NCBI RefSeq assembly: GCF_015751785.1
Contig: NZ_JADOTY010000001.1
Span: 5,704,001 to 5,768,000 of the forward strand
Length of the DNA: 64,000 nt
DNA from: Micromonospora vinacea
GTDB taxonomy: Bacteria; Actinomycetota; Actinomycetes; Mycobacteriales; Micromonosporaceae
Reading direction: 5' to 3'
Part shown: piece by piece, positions 42,073-51,308 of the stretch
How the letters are laid out: each line of letters begins with the position of its first letter
Position numbering within the stretch: position 1 is the stretch's first letter
Notes under the pieces: generated by a model
Databases searched by the model: none
What the model was told of the DNA's origin: nothing
The model's input: only the letters and a program-made list of their open reading frames with translations
Program-made: the position numbers and the translations under genes

Positions 42073-42657
42073 CTATTCGCTGTCGTCAGTGGACGGTGCG
42101 TGCGCGCCGGGCCACTCGTCGGCCAGCACCGACCAGACCTCAAGATCGATCCGACCGTGCGGACCGGGGCTGACCTGGCGGAGCGTGCCGTCCAGGCGCA
42201 GGCCGAGCCGGTTGGCGAGGGCCTTGCTGCGGGTGTTGTCGGCGTTGGTGCGCCACTCCACCCGCTGGATGCCGCGCTCGCGCACCGCCCAGTCGACGAT
42301 CCGTCGCACCGCCGGGGCGACCATGCCCTTGCCCTGCGCGGCCGGTTCCACCCAGCAGCCGACCTCGCAGACGCCCCGGGTCACGTCGAACGACACGAAC
42401 ATGACCCCGCCGACGAGGGTGCCCCGCCACCACAGCCCCCAGATGCCGCCGCTGTCTTTGGCCCAGAGGTCGGCGTAGCGCCGCAACACGGCACGGGCCG
42501 ACGGCAGGTCGGTGGCGACGAAGGACGGTGACACCCAGGGCTGGATGTGCTCGCGGGCCCGATCGAGGTGGGTGAGGAACTCCTCGGCCCGCCACGGCTC
42601 CAGCGGGCGCAGCTCGACGTCCTCGGTCAGCGGCAGGGCGAACACCGGGGCCTCCAC
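42073..42657 (-). CDS. GNAT acetyltransferase, RimJ/RimL type
   Basis: 194-residue N-acetyltransferase. Starts FALPLTEDVELRPLEPWRAEEF; the acetyl-CoA loop is WVEPAAQGKGMVAPAVRRIVDWA (Q-x-x-G-x-G/A), followed by IQRVEWRTNADNTRSKALANRLG, typical of ribosomal-protein acetyltransferase relatives. GTG start at 42657. Acceptor unknown. Confidence 0.9.
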   Translation of the reverse strand: MEAPVFALPLTEDVELRPLEPWRAEEFLTHLDRAREHIQPWVSPSFVATDLPSARAVLRRYADLWAKDSGGIWGLWWRGTLVGGVMFVSFDVTRGVCEVGCWVEPAAQGKGMVAPAVRRIVDWAVRERGIQRVEWRTNADNTRSKALANRLGLRLDGTLRQVSPGPHGRIDLEVWSVLADEWPGAHAPSTDDSE

Positions 42658-42749
42658 TCAGTGCGCTTCGTCGCTAGCAGGCTCGCACAGACACGTTGGT
42701 CGAGGCACGCCGCCCTCACGCTCACGCCGGCAGGTGGGTCTGCAGCGCG

Positions 42750-42974
42750 GCGTCCGACGCCCCACACCCCGTACGGCAGTCGACTCCGGCTGCCGCTGGC
42801 CCAGAAGACCACCGGCTGCCCGGGGCGCATCAACAGCGCCCGGTAGCCGGGGCGTACGCATCAGCTCGGGACCAGTGGCTCACGGTTGAACCGGGCGGCG
42901 AGGTCGACCAGGTCCGCGTTGCCCTTGATCAGCCAGGCGCCCAGGTCGTCGAGGCGTACCCGTGGCTCGGTCAT
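42750..42974 (-). pseudogene. Broken EVE-like gene with an in-frame TGA
   Basis: Read leftward from an ATG at 42974 with GGAGGAG upstream: MTEPRVRLDDLGAWLIKG... to LVPS, then TGA at 42863-42861, then in the same frame CVRPGYRALLMRPGQPVVFW and GSRSRLPYGVWGVGR. The second part continues the first smoothly, and W is expected at the stop, so one TGG-to-TGA change has split it. After residue about 75 the frame loses similarity, so the 3' part is gone too. The pattern RLDDLGAWLIKGN...WCVRPGYRA looks like an EVE/PUA-type nucleic-acid-binding protein; this family call is from memory. Confidence 0.6.
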
Positions 42975-43008
42975 CTCCTCCATGTTGCCCGGCCGACGGC
43001 AGGCCCAA

Positions 43009-44235
43009 TCAGATGATCATGTGGGTCCAGTAGCTGAGCCAGAGTACGAACAACACGCCCTGCACCAGGGCGAGCGTCGCGGTCAGCCACACGTCGACGC
43101 TGGCGTGGCGGGCCCAGCGGGCCAGCACCAGCGCCACCGGGAAGGCGGCGAGCAGGTAGCGCAGCAGGCTCTTGTACACCGGCGGGCCCATCGACAGCGG
43201 CACCAGCACCATGAGGACGCCGTACACCAGATAAGCCAGCTCCCGGCGGCGGAACCCCGCGACCAGCACGGCCAGGACGGCCACGGCGAACCACATCCGG
43301 GCGGCGTCGCGCGGCTCACCGGTCAACCCGTTCAGCAGCACCGGTACGGGGTTCTGCACCTTGATGCCCCACCCGGTCTGTTGGGCGTGCTGATAGGCGA
43401 ACCAGTCCCCACCCCGCCACCGGCAGTACGCCATGAAGGTGAACCACCCGGCGGGGAGCAGCAGCAGCGGCCAGCCGATCCGGAGGTAGCCGAGCAGGGC
43501 GCGCGGCCCGAGCCGCCAGTCGTGCTGCCGGAGGAGCACCAGGGCCAGCGGCAGCACCACGAGCAGGCCGACGGACCGGCTCATGGCCAGGAAGTAGCCG
43601 ATCACACCGACCAGCAGCCACCGGTGTCGCTCGGCGTAGTAGAAGGCGGCCAGCGCGAGGCAGACGAAGAGCGACTCGGTCAGCGCGGCCTGGAACAGGA
43701 ACGCGGTCGGCAGCAGCACCAGGTACCTGGTGAACCGGCGGGCCGCGTGCGCGTCACCGAGCAGCAACTCGGCCAGCCGGTGGCCGTACCAGAGCGCCAG
43801 CAGGAACGCGACGTTGCTGATCAGTAGCAGGGCCAGGGCGTTGTCGCCGCCGAGCAGCGCGCCGACCGGCCGGGCCAGGAACGGGTACAGCAGGGGGAAG
43901 CCGAAGTCTCGCCAGGGCTCGGTCAGGGGCAGGGTGCTCAGCCGCAGGTAGAGCAGCGAGTCCCAGGCGAACCAGAAGGAGATCCACCGGTGTCCGGAGA
44001 TCTCCCGCTGTTGCGCCCACATCAACGCCTCGTCCGCCGGCGGGGCCCCGGGGACGCCGTCCCAGGCGTGCAGGACCAGAAGCCCGAGCACTGTGAGCAG
44101 CAGCTTCGCGCCGAGGAACAGGCCGATGACGTACGGCCAGGGTGCCGGCACCCGACGGGCCAGGCGCGCTCCGCCGCGGCCGGCCGCGACCGCCCGGGCG
44201 GCCAGCGCCGCCGCGCCGCTCCGCCACCGGTCCAT
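43009..44235 (-). CDS. PIG-V-like mannosyltransferase (GT-C membrane enzyme)
   Basis: 408-residue polytopic membrane protein with about nine helices. The loop after the first helix, WISFWFAWDSLLYLRLSTLPL, holds the acidic residue typical of GT-C glycosyltransferases; FPLLYPFLARPVGALLGG and SLFVCLALAAFYYAERHRW resemble the PIG-V/GPI-mannosyltransferase II family. It would use a polyprenyl-phosphate mannose donor on the outer face. ATG start at 44235. Divergent from the FAD oxidoreductase. Confidence 0.82.
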   Translation of the reverse strand: MDRWRSGAAALAARAVAAGRGGARLARRVPAPWPYVIGLFLGAKLLLTVLGLLVLHAWDGVPGAPPADEALMWAQQREISGHRWISFWFAWDSLLYLRLSTLPLTEPWRDFGFPLLYPFLARPVGALLGGDNALALLLISNVAFLLALWYGHRLAELLLGDAHAARRFTRYLVLLPTAFLFQAALTESLFVCLALAAFYYAERHRWLLVGVIGYFLAMSRSVGLLVVLPLALVLLRQHDWRLGPRALLGYLRIGWPLLLLPAGWFTFMAYCRWRGGDWFAYQHAQQTGWGIKVQNPVPVLLNGLTGEPRDAARMWFAVAVLAVLVAGFRRRELAYLVYGVLMVLVPLSMGPPVYKSLLRYLLAAFPVALVLARWARHASVDVWLTATLALVQGVLFVLWLSYWTHMII

Positions 44236-44408
44236 CCGCCCCGCTTCCCCGCTTCCCCGGTCCGCGGGCCGCGCGGGGGTCGCTCTTCTCGTGGTACGCC
44301 GCCACGCCCACGCCGAAGCGAGGACCAGCTATCGCCAAGTGTGACATTCTGCCCATAACGGGTGGACGCCGCACCTCAATCATGGCGGTGAGCAGGGAGC
44401 GCGTCAGC

Positions 44409-45962
44409 ATGAGCGAGCAGAACGGCACGGTGATCATCGGTGCGGGGCCGGCCGGGCTCACCGCGGCATACGAACTGCTTCGGCACGGCCGGTCGGTCCA
44501 GGTGTTCGAGGCCGACGAGGTGGTCGGCGGGATCAGTCGGACCGTGGAGCGCGACGGGTGGCGGTTCGACATCGGCGGGCACCGGTTCTTCACCAAGGTG
44601 CCCCGGGTGGAGGCGTTCTGGCACGAGATCCTGCCGGACGAGGACTTCCTGACCCGACCCCGGATGAGCCGCATCTTCTACCGGGGCGCCCTGTTCAACT
44701 ACCCGCTCAGTGCCATGAACGCGCTGCGCAACCTGGGTCTGCCGGAGGCCGCCCGCTGCCTCGGCTCGTACGCCCGCGCCCGACTGCGGCCACCGCGGGA
44801 CCAGTCACACTTCGAGGGCTGGGTGTCGGCCCGGTTCGGCTGGCGGCTGTACTCGATCTTCTTCAAGACGTACACGGAGAAGGTCTGGGGTATGCCGGCG
44901 GACCGGTTGCAGGCCGACTGGGCAGCGCAACGGATCAAGAACCTGTCGCTGGCCACGGCGATCCGCAACGCCGTGCTGCCCCGGCGTCGACGCACCGACG
45001 TGACCAGCCTGATCGAGGAGTTCCAGTACCCGAAGTACGGGCCCGGGATGATGTGGGAGCGCTGCGCCGAACAGGTCCGCGAGCGGGGCGGTCGGCTGTC
45101 CACCGGCAGTTGGGTCACCGCCGTGCACCGCGACCCGGCCCGGCGGCGGGCGATCAGCGTGACCGTCAACGGCGCGGGCGGGCAGCGTACCGAAGCGGCC
45201 GACCATGTGATCTCGTCCATGCCGATCTCGGAGCTGGTGGCCGCGCTTCACCCGCCGGCACCGCCGGAGGTGCGGGCCTGCGCGGCCGACCTGCGCTACC
45301 GCGACTTCCTGACGGTCGCCCTGGTCGTGCCGGCGGAGTTCTCGTTTCCGGACAACTGGATCTACGTGCACGACCCGGAGGTACGGGTGGGCCGGATCCA
45401 GAACTTCGGCTCCTGGTCGCCGTACCTCGTCAAGGACGGCCGCACCTGCCTGGGCCTGGAGTACTTCGTGTTCGAGGACGACGAGATGTGGCGTACCCCG
45501 GATGCCGACCTGGTGGCCCTCGGCACCGCGGAGCTGGAGCGGTTGGGGTTGGTGCGACAGGGCGTGGTGGAGGCCGGCTACGTCGTGCGCATGCCCAAGG
45601 CCTACCCGGTGTACGACGAGCGCTATCAGCACAACGTGGACGTGATCCGGGCCTGGCTGGCCGAGGCGGTGCCGAACGTGCACCCGGTGGGCCGCAACGG
45701 CATGCACCGCTACAACAACCAGGACCATTCGATGCTCACCGCGATGCTCACCGCCGAGAACATCGCCACCGGGAGTGCCCACGACGTCTGGTCGGTCAAC
45801 GTGGAGCAGGACTACCACGAGGAATCATCCGGCGGAGACAACCGGCGCGGCACCGGCCGGGACGCGCCGGTGGTGCCCAGCCGGATCATCGCGGCCCCGA
45901 TCACCGCGCCGGAGGGGTCGGACGACCGAGCCTCTGTCGCAGCTCCCCCGTCTCACGCATGA
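44409..45962 (+). CDS. FAD-dependent oxidoreductase, UDP-galactopyranose-mutase/amine-oxidase superfamily
   Basis: 517-residue flavoprotein. GTVIIGAGPAGLTAAYELL and VFEADEVVGGISRTV bind FAD; the FDIGGHRFFTKVPRVEAFW segment and RNGMHRYNNQDHSMLTAML near the C-terminus are shared with proteins annotated as protoporphyrinogen-oxidase-like or UGM-like in glycan loci. The ATG at 44409 has GGGAG 9 nt upstream; another ATG 27 nt earlier has none. It is divergent from the mannosyltransferase, suggesting a polyprenol or glycan role. Its polar tail overlaps the end of the convergent trypsin-NTPase gene by 62 bp. Confidence 0.85.
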   Translation: MSEQNGTVIIGAGPAGLTAAYELLRHGRSVQVFEADEVVGGISRTVERDGWRFDIGGHRFFTKVPRVEAFWHEILPDEDFLTRPRMSRIFYRGALFNYPLSAMNALRNLGLPEAARCLGSYARARLRPPRDQSHFEGWVSARFGWRLYSIFFKTYTEKVWGMPADRLQADWAAQRIKNLSLATAIRNAVLPRRRRTDVTSLIEEFQYPKYGPGMMWERCAEQVRERGGRLSTGSWVTAVHRDPARRRAISVTVNGAGGQRTEAADHVISSMPISELVAALHPPAPPEVRACAADLRYRDFLTVALVVPAEFSFPDNWIYVHDPEVRVGRIQNFGSWSPYLVKDGRTCLGLEYFVFEDDEMWRTPDADLVALGTAELERLGLVRQGVVEAGYVVRMPKAYPVYDERYQHNVDVIRAWLAEAVPNVHPVGRNGMHRYNNQDHSMLTAMLTAENIATGSAHDVWSVNVEQDYHEESSGGDNRRGTGRDAPVVPSRIIAAPITAPEGSDDRASVAAPPSHA

Positions 45963-48900
45963 AGCCGAGCACGATCTCGCGGAACGAGTCGACGGACAGG
46001 TCGACGGCGGACTGGAACTTCGCGAAGGCCAGGTCGATGTCGGATCGCTCGCGGTCCTTGTCCCAACCGATCGGATTCGGCGTCTGGAACTGCTGACAGG
46101 CCACCAGCAGCGCGCGGCCCTGCTGGAAGTTCACCGACGGTACGTTCCAGACGGTCCCGGCCATGATCCGCACCCCGTCCAGCAGGACGAGCGCGGCGGT
46201 GAGCCGCTCAAGTCCGTCACTCGGCGACAGTGTGTGGGAGCGGACGAACATCGCCCCGAGCGCGACGAGCAGGCCGACGTCCGTGAAGTCGTGCAGGAAC
46301 CTGTCGACCAACGGCGCGGTCTCCGGCCCGACGGCGGTCGCGATCTCGTCCCGGATGGAGTGCATGTCGGTGGCGAGCCGGGAGAAGCTGCCCACCCGCG
46401 CGATCGTATGGGCGAGCTTGCCGTAACCCTCCGAGAGGGTGCCGTGCAGTTCGAGCCGTGCCAGGGCGCAGACGATCGACGCGGAGAAGTCCGTCGACTC
46501 GTGGAGTTCGGCTCGTGCCGCCGCCACCACCAGCTCATCCCGGGTGCACTCCCCCGCCGCGTAGGCCTGCGACAGCGATTCGCACGCGCCCACGGCGGCC
46601 CGCATGCGCAACAGCGGATCGCCGAGCGCGAGACGGTAGGCGTCGACGTAGGCGGCCGCCGCCGCGGGGAACTGCCGCCGGTGCCGGCGGTGGGCCGCGA
46701 GCAGGTGTGCCATCCGAGGGCTGGACGGGAAGGCCCGCCGCCCACGGGTCAGGATCTCGTCGACCGCGCGGAGGTCGAGGGGGGTGTGCGCCACGATGGC
46801 GAGGGCCGTCTTGAGCTGGAGCTCGTTGTGGGCTTCCCGCTCGACCGCCTCGACGGAGTCGCCGCACCGCCTCGCCAGGGAGACGAGTCTCCTCCGGCGC
46901 ACCTCGCCGAGCTGTTCGAGCACGGCCAGCTTGTGTGGGATCGGGCGGTTCAACCAGCGCTCATCGGACATCCGCGCCTGCCTCAGCAGGGAACCCTCGA
47001 TCGCCCACTCCGTGCGCACCAACCGGTACTCGATCTCCACGATGAGCGGAGTGACCTGCGGGTGACTCTTCCGCCACCTGCGGTAGGCCCGCTTGATCGG
47101 CGCGAGTTGGCTCTCGGCGGAGCGGTGCGCGGGCAGGTCCGAGTCGACAGCGTTGTCGCCCTCCCGGGTCACCTTCAGCGTGGAGTCGGCGACGAGCAGA
47201 CTCAGGAACGCGTCGGCGGTCGGAGCGTTCTGCACGGTCCAGGTCAGCAGGTCGCGCGCGAGCTGAAGTCGCCCCGGTTCCCCGGTGCGTCGGCTCCGCT
47301 CCAGCCGATGCAGGCGCCGCTGCTGCCGCGCGATGGCCAGCAGGGGACGGCTGTCCCCGGCCAGAGCGAGCGACTTGAGCAGCTCCACGTGCAGCGTGAG
47401 CGCGCGCAGCGCTCTGGTGAGGAAGACCTCCGTGAGCGTCTGGTCGGCACTGAAGTCGGCGGCGCGACCGATCAGCGAGACGTACATCGTCCAGGTGCCC
47501 GGGTCGGCCAGGAAGGAGCGATCGTCCTCCAGCTGGGACAGGCACCACTCGCCGACAGCGCGGAGGCCGTCCGGGGAGGGCAACGGCCGGACGGTGACCG
47601 CGCGGAGCACGTCGTGCAGCACGATCCGCACGTCGGCGCGGCCGGACAGGTGCTCGTCGACGACGACGGCACTCATCCACGCCCCGAGCGCGGCGCCGAC
47701 GGCATCGTCCGCGCCGACCCCCAGCCACCACGCCAGCACGAGCACCTGGGCATCCTGGACCTGCTCGAAGTGGCTTCCCGTCTCGACGATGCGGTTGACC
47801 GTGCGTGACCCGCCGATCTCGGTGAACGTGCGGCTGGCGGCCGCCACGTCGCCCGCGTGGATCTGGCTGCGCCAGAGCCGAAGGCGGACCCGCATCGACG
47901 GGCCGCGTTCGTTCCCCCGGCCTTCGAGCTCGACGATCTGCCGGTAGAGCGACTCCACCCACTCGGGTCTCATGGATCGGCTGGACACGCGATGAGCGAT
48001 GTCCTGCATGGCGAGCCCCTGTGCGGACGTCAGGGCGTCAACCTCGAAGACGAACGGGGCGGTGCCCGGCCATTCGTCGAGCCAGATGGCGTCGGCGCTG
48101 AACGCGCCAGGAGCCAGTTCCCGGCGGGTTGCCGCGGGCGCGCGAATGCCGAGTGGGTCGTGGGCGGAGGTCAGTACCTGCTGTTCGAGATCCTGCCCGG
48201 TGAGCGGCGGCACGTCGTGGGAGCCCTCTCCGTCTGGGCCGGCTCCGACACCGGCGACCGTCAGCCCGGGGTCGCCGAGGGCCGCGATCGGGTCGTCCAG
48301 GAGCGCTGTGGCGGGGTCGAGGATGGGCAGATCGAATCGTTCGGACAGGGCGATGGCGAGGTCGATCGCGTCGTCGTCTTCGTTCTGCCGGCAGGCCTCC
48401 AGGATCTCCCCGGGGAGGAGGCACCGCGGGTCGACGAGTTCCAGCGCGTTCTCCGCCTCCTGCCGCGACACTCGCCCGAGGGTTGCCCGTGCGATCAGCG
48501 TGGCCGCGTCCCGACGACCGATCGGCCCCACCTCGACCGCTGTGGAGAGTCCGACGCAGGACAGCTCGTCGCCGAGGTCCCGACCGACGAGGACGACCGC
48601 GGCGTTCATCTGTTCGGCGGCCTTCATGAGCGCCGCGAGATCCGCGTCGGCCGCAGTGTCGACGACCTGGTGCTGGAGGTCGATGACGAGCCGACCTCCG
48701 CGCAGGTCGCGCATGATCGTCCAGCAGGCCAATGCCAGCGTCTCCTCGTCGGAGCGGCTGCCGAACGGGTCCTGCGGGATGGTCACACCGAGCACCGGGA
48801 GGACGATCCCCACCACGGGATGCTGCGCGGGGACCGGAGGGGCCAACGCCGCGTCGACGTACGCCGTGTCGCCGGCGGGGATGTGCGCGAGGCGCACCCA

Positions 48901-49668
48901 CACGCCGGCCAGCGCCGACTTACCGGCGAGTGCGTCACCGACGACGAGCCGGTGGCGGGGTCCGTCGCGCGAATCCAGCGCGGCGATCTCGTCCTCCCGG
49001 CCGATGAGGTCCACCAGCTCCGAGGGCGCGTCTCCGCGGATCAGACTGCGCGGAGGCCAGGTGAGTCCGCTGGCGGCGTGCCTGATCTGCATCCGGCGGT
49101 CGTCGGTGTCCAGGCCCAGCGAGGTGCGGATCTGGACGATCTCCGTACCCAGCAGGGCGTGTCCGCCCAGATCCGTCTGCCGTCCCCGCGTGACGCGGAC
49201 CATGCCGACGAGCCGGCCGTCCTCGCGGTCGAGCACCGGCGCGCCGCTGTATCCCCGCTGGATCTGCCCCGACCGCAGCTTGAGCCAGGCGACCCCGTCG
49301 TCCTCGACGAGCCCTTCGTTGACGACGAGCGTCGTCTCGGCTCGCCGGTCGACGCAGCTGACGACCACATATTCCGCAGCAAGAGCGGGGGGACGGGTGT
49401 CCGGGATGAACCAGAACTCGTCCGACTCCTCCACGGTCAGGAGGCAGAGGTCGCGCTGCTTGTCCCAGAGCAGGACGGTCGCCGGCTCGTCGACCGCGTC
49501 GGCGGACCGGCCGATGCGACGGATCTTCACCGGCCCGGTCCGATCCAACCCGTGGGTGGCCGTGGCGATGGCCCGCGGTCCGATCATGAAGCCGGTCTGC
49601 TTCACGGACCCCTGGTGAACGCCGACCAGCCCCGCCCACAGATGCCGGCCGGACTCGACGTCAGCCAT
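45901..49668 (-). CDS. Trypsin-like protease / STAND-type NTPase / TPR-like repeat protein
   Basis: 1255-residue multidomain protein. Residues 1-185: trypsin-like domain with full triad: His39 (ATATHG), Asp73 (QRDLCLL), Ser141 (RGYSGAPVLD). Residues 215-450: P-loop NTPase entered by VDLIGREDEIAAL; Walker A GDALAGKS (244-251), Walker B-like GRLVIDL ending Asp330, sensor-like AAVVLVGRD. The remaining 700 residues are helical repeats resembling TPRs. No signal peptide or membrane helix. This architecture belongs to the NTP-dependent conflict systems described by Aravind and co-workers, where the helical part senses and the protease is effector or activator. It starts 1 bp after the stop of the Trypco1-like gene. 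Confidence 0.87.
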   Translation of the reverse strand: MADVESGRHLWAGLVGVHQGSVKQTGFMIGPRAIATATHGLDRTGPVKIRRIGRSADAVDEPATVLLWDKQRDLCLLTVEESDEFWFIPDTRPPALAAEYVVVSCVDRRAETTLVVNEGLVEDDGVAWLKLRSGQIQRGYSGAPVLDREDGRLVGMVRVTRGRQTDLGGHALLGTEIVQIRTSLGLDTDDRRMQIRHAASGLTWPPRSLIRGDAPSELVDLIGREDEIAALDSRDGPRHRLVVGDALAGKSALAGVWVRLAHIPAGDTAYVDAALAPPVPAQHPVVGIVLPVLGVTIPQDPFGSRSDEETLALACWTIMRDLRGGRLVIDLQHQVVDTAADADLAALMKAAEQMNAAVVLVGRDLGDELSCVGLSTAVEVGPIGRRDAATLIARATLGRVSRQEAENALELVDPRCLLPGEILEACRQNEDDDAIDLAIALSERFDLPILDPATALLDDPIAALGDPGLTVAGVGAGPDGEGSHDVPPLTGQDLEQQVLTSAHDPLGIRAPAATRRELAPGAFSADAIWLDEWPGTAPFVFEVDALTSAQGLAMQDIAHRVSSRSMRPEWVESLYRQIVELEGRGNERGPSMRVRLRLWRSQIHAGDVAAASRTFTEIGGSRTVNRIVETGSHFEQVQDAQVLVLAWWLGVGADDAVGAALGAWMSAVVVDEHLSGRADVRIVLHDVLRAVTVRPLPSPDGLRAVGEWCLSQLEDDRSFLADPGTWTMYVSLIGRAADFSADQTLTEVFLTRALRALTLHVELLKSLALAGDSRPLLAIARQQRRLHRLERSRRTGEPGRLQLARDLLTWTVQNAPTADAFLSLLVADSTLKVTREGDNAVDSDLPAHRSAESQLAPIKRAYRRWRKSHPQVTPLIVEIEYRLVRTEWAIEGSLLRQARMSDERWLNRPIPHKLAVLEQLGEVRRRRLVSLARRCGDSVEAVEREAHNELQLKTALAIVAHTPLDLRAVDEILTRGRRAFPSSPRMAHLLAAHRRHRRQFPAAAAAYVDAYRLALGDPLLRMRAAVGACESLSQAYAAGECTRDELVVAAARAELHESTDFSASIVCALARLELHGTLSEGYGKLAHTIARVGSFSRLATDMHSIRDEIATAVGPETAPLVDRFLHDFTDVGLLVALGAMFVRSHTLSPSDGLERLTAALVLLDGVRIMAGTVWNVPSVNFQQGRALLVACQQFQTPNPIGWDKDRERSDIDLAFAKFQSAVDLSVDSFREIVLGFMRETGELRQRLGRPTPPAR

Positions 49669-49669
49669 C

Positions 49670-49981
49670 TCAGCCAGCGAGGTCCTTCCAGGCCAACTTC
49701 AGCTCCACCGCCCCCTCGGCCTTTCCATCGACGAGGAGCGCCACCGCCTTGCCGTTGGTGATCGAAAAGCCGACGCGCATGGTGACCTCGATCTCCGTCG
49801 GGGCGGCCTTGCGCGCGTGTTCCACCATCTCCTCGGCGACCTTCGCCACCTGTTCGGCCACGTCGCTGAGCTTGATTCTGAGCGACTGAAGAGAGACCTC
49901 CTCCTCAGAGTCGATTTCCATCGCCAACGCCGCGAACGTCGTCTCGTCCTTCAACTCAAGCGATATCAGGTCGCCCTGCAT
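49670..49981 (-). CDS. Trypco1-type small protein (trypsin co-occurring domain)
   Basis: 103-residue protein of strand-helix-strand type: LISLELKDETTF, a long helix SLRIKLSDVAEQVAKVAEEM, then PTEIEVTMRVGFSI and VELKLAWKDL. The ending (EVEVxxGxxx...xxLxW) matches the trypsin co-occurring domain 1 (also named CU044_2847 family). GAGGAGAG precedes the ATG, and its TGA is followed after 1 nt by the protease ATG, so the two are made together. Likely role: partner, adaptor or substrate of the adjacent trypsin-NTPase. Confidence 0.8.
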   Translation of the reverse strand: MQGDLISLELKDETTFAALAMEIDSEEEVSLQSLRIKLSDVAEQVAKVAEEMVEHARKAAPTEIEVTMRVGFSITNGKAVALLVDGKAEGAVELKLAWKDLAG

Positions 49982-50093
49982 TGGCCCGCTCTCCTCGGTG
50001 AGGCGCTGATCAGTCCATTTCGCAGCGATTGTTGCATCGGTACAGTGTGGACACCGTGGGCTATCGGATCATCGACACTCGGCGGACAAATAC

Positions 50094-50912
50094 TCAATGC
50101 GGCAGGTGCGTGCAGTGGGCCACTGTGGCGTCGTCCGGGAATTGCGCATCCGCACCGGCGGTGGCCTGCGCCTCGACCTGCCGGACGCGGGCGATGACGC
50201 CGGACGGCCCGCTGGCGCGCAGCAGGTCCAGTACCCCCGGCCAGTCGGCCCGACCGTACGGGCTGACGATGCGGCTGGCACCGTTGCTGAGCAACGCGAC
50301 ACCGTTCAGGCCGGCGAGGGGTCGGCTGCCGGTCACCGCCTCCCGCGCGGCGTGGGGGTCCTCCTTGGCGATCCAGTAGCCACCCGGCTGGTTCCGAAGG
50401 GCACGTAGCGCGCTGACGCAGGAGACCCGCACCCGGTCGTACTCCGGCGTTCCCGGGACGACGCCGGCCAGCGGCGCCGAGCATTCCCGCCGGGCGGTCG
50501 CCTCACGCTCATCGGTGACCACCAGCGGGCTGGCGTCGACCCGGTCGAGGACGAGGTAGGAATCCGCGAGCAGGAGCCACTCCAGGCGGTCCTGGTCGGC
50601 GCGGACCATCGCGACGGTGGCCTGCGGGCTGCTCGGGTCGGCGACGGCGCAAGTGTCGCTGTGCTCGGCGGCGATCTCGGTGATGGCGGTGGCGAGGATC
50701 GCGGCGAGGTTTCGCCCGTCGCCGCGCGACAGGTGGCCGAGCAGCATGCCGCCGAGGCGGTGCGTGTACCAGGCGACGCCGTGGAGGCAAAGTGACTCGG
50801 CTCCCGGAATGCCGGCACCGTCGAGGAGGACGACAGAGCCGGGAACCGCCCCGACGAAGTCCTCGTTCGGCCGCTGGGCCCTGCCGGCGCTCGTTGCCAG
50901 GCTGACCTGCAC
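50094..50912 (-). CDS. PP2C-like phosphatase domain protein
   Basis: 272-residue protein with PP2C motifs in order: RAQRPNEDFVGA, VVLLDGAGIPG, LLLADSYLVLD (for GDSR) and DDATVA at the end. One metal motif is altered: LLSNGASRIV where active PP2Cs have SDG, so activity is uncertain. GTG start at 50912 with AGGAGG 9 nt upstream; the open frame extends further without similarity. It lies 112 bp upstream of the Trypco1-like gene in the same direction and may be cotranscribed with the protease pair. Confidence 0.82.
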   Translation of the reverse strand: MQVSLATSAGRAQRPNEDFVGAVPGSVVLLDGAGIPGAESLCLHGVAWYTHRLGGMLLGHLSRGDGRNLAAILATAITEIAAEHSDTCAVADPSSPQATVAMVRADQDRLEWLLLADSYLVLDRVDASPLVVTDEREATARRECSAPLAGVVPGTPEYDRVRVSCVSALRALRNQPGGYWIAKEDPHAAREAVTGSRPLAGLNGVALLSNGASRIVSPYGRADWPGVLDLLRASGPSGVIARVRQVEAQATAGADAQFPDDATVAHCTHLPH

Positions 50913-51308
50913 TCGTTGCCTCCTGTCCGGACTCGCGCGGCCGTTTTGCGGGTACGGCCAGCATCGCCTGGCGCCCGGCGCTGCGGCTGGAGGGGCACGA
51001 CATGGACCTGAGGTACCAGGCGTCGGGCTTACACCTTGCACCTGCACGAACCCCCCGCGCTATGGCCATCGGGTGCTCCGGATGGCAGAGCGGGGTCGCA
51101 TCAGCTTCGCCCCGCAGCCGTTTGCCTGACCGGGGACGGCCTGGCCCGTGGCTCCGATGTCCGACGCGGTGCCCCTGTACGGCCGTGTTCCCGTGGACTC
51201 CCTGAATCTCGACGGCGACCAACGTGTCTTCGACCGGCTCCTGGTCTGGGACCTGACGCGTCATGCCTGACCACGGCCCAGTGATGCGGCTCGGCGCCTT
51301 CGACCGAC
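50913..51308. other. 396-bp gap with a possible small ORF
   Basis: No confident gene. The best candidate is a rightward 40-codon frame at 51148-51270 (GTG, or ATG at 51157: MSDAVPLYGRVPVDSLNLDG...), with normal-looking composition but no clear ribosome site. It could be a remnant or a small protein. A second frame from 51002 has GGAGGGG upstream, but its translation looks random. Confidence 0.3.

Noticed and set aside
47857..49761. 634-codon open frame antisense to the trypsin-NTPase gene
   Set aside because: Translation is low-complexity and without motifs; typical shadow frame in GC-rich DNA. The opposite strand has a full domain set.
51002..51205. 67-codon frame with GGAGGGG upstream
   Set aside because: Translation is Arg/Pro/Trp-rich and random-looking; kept only as part of the gap description.
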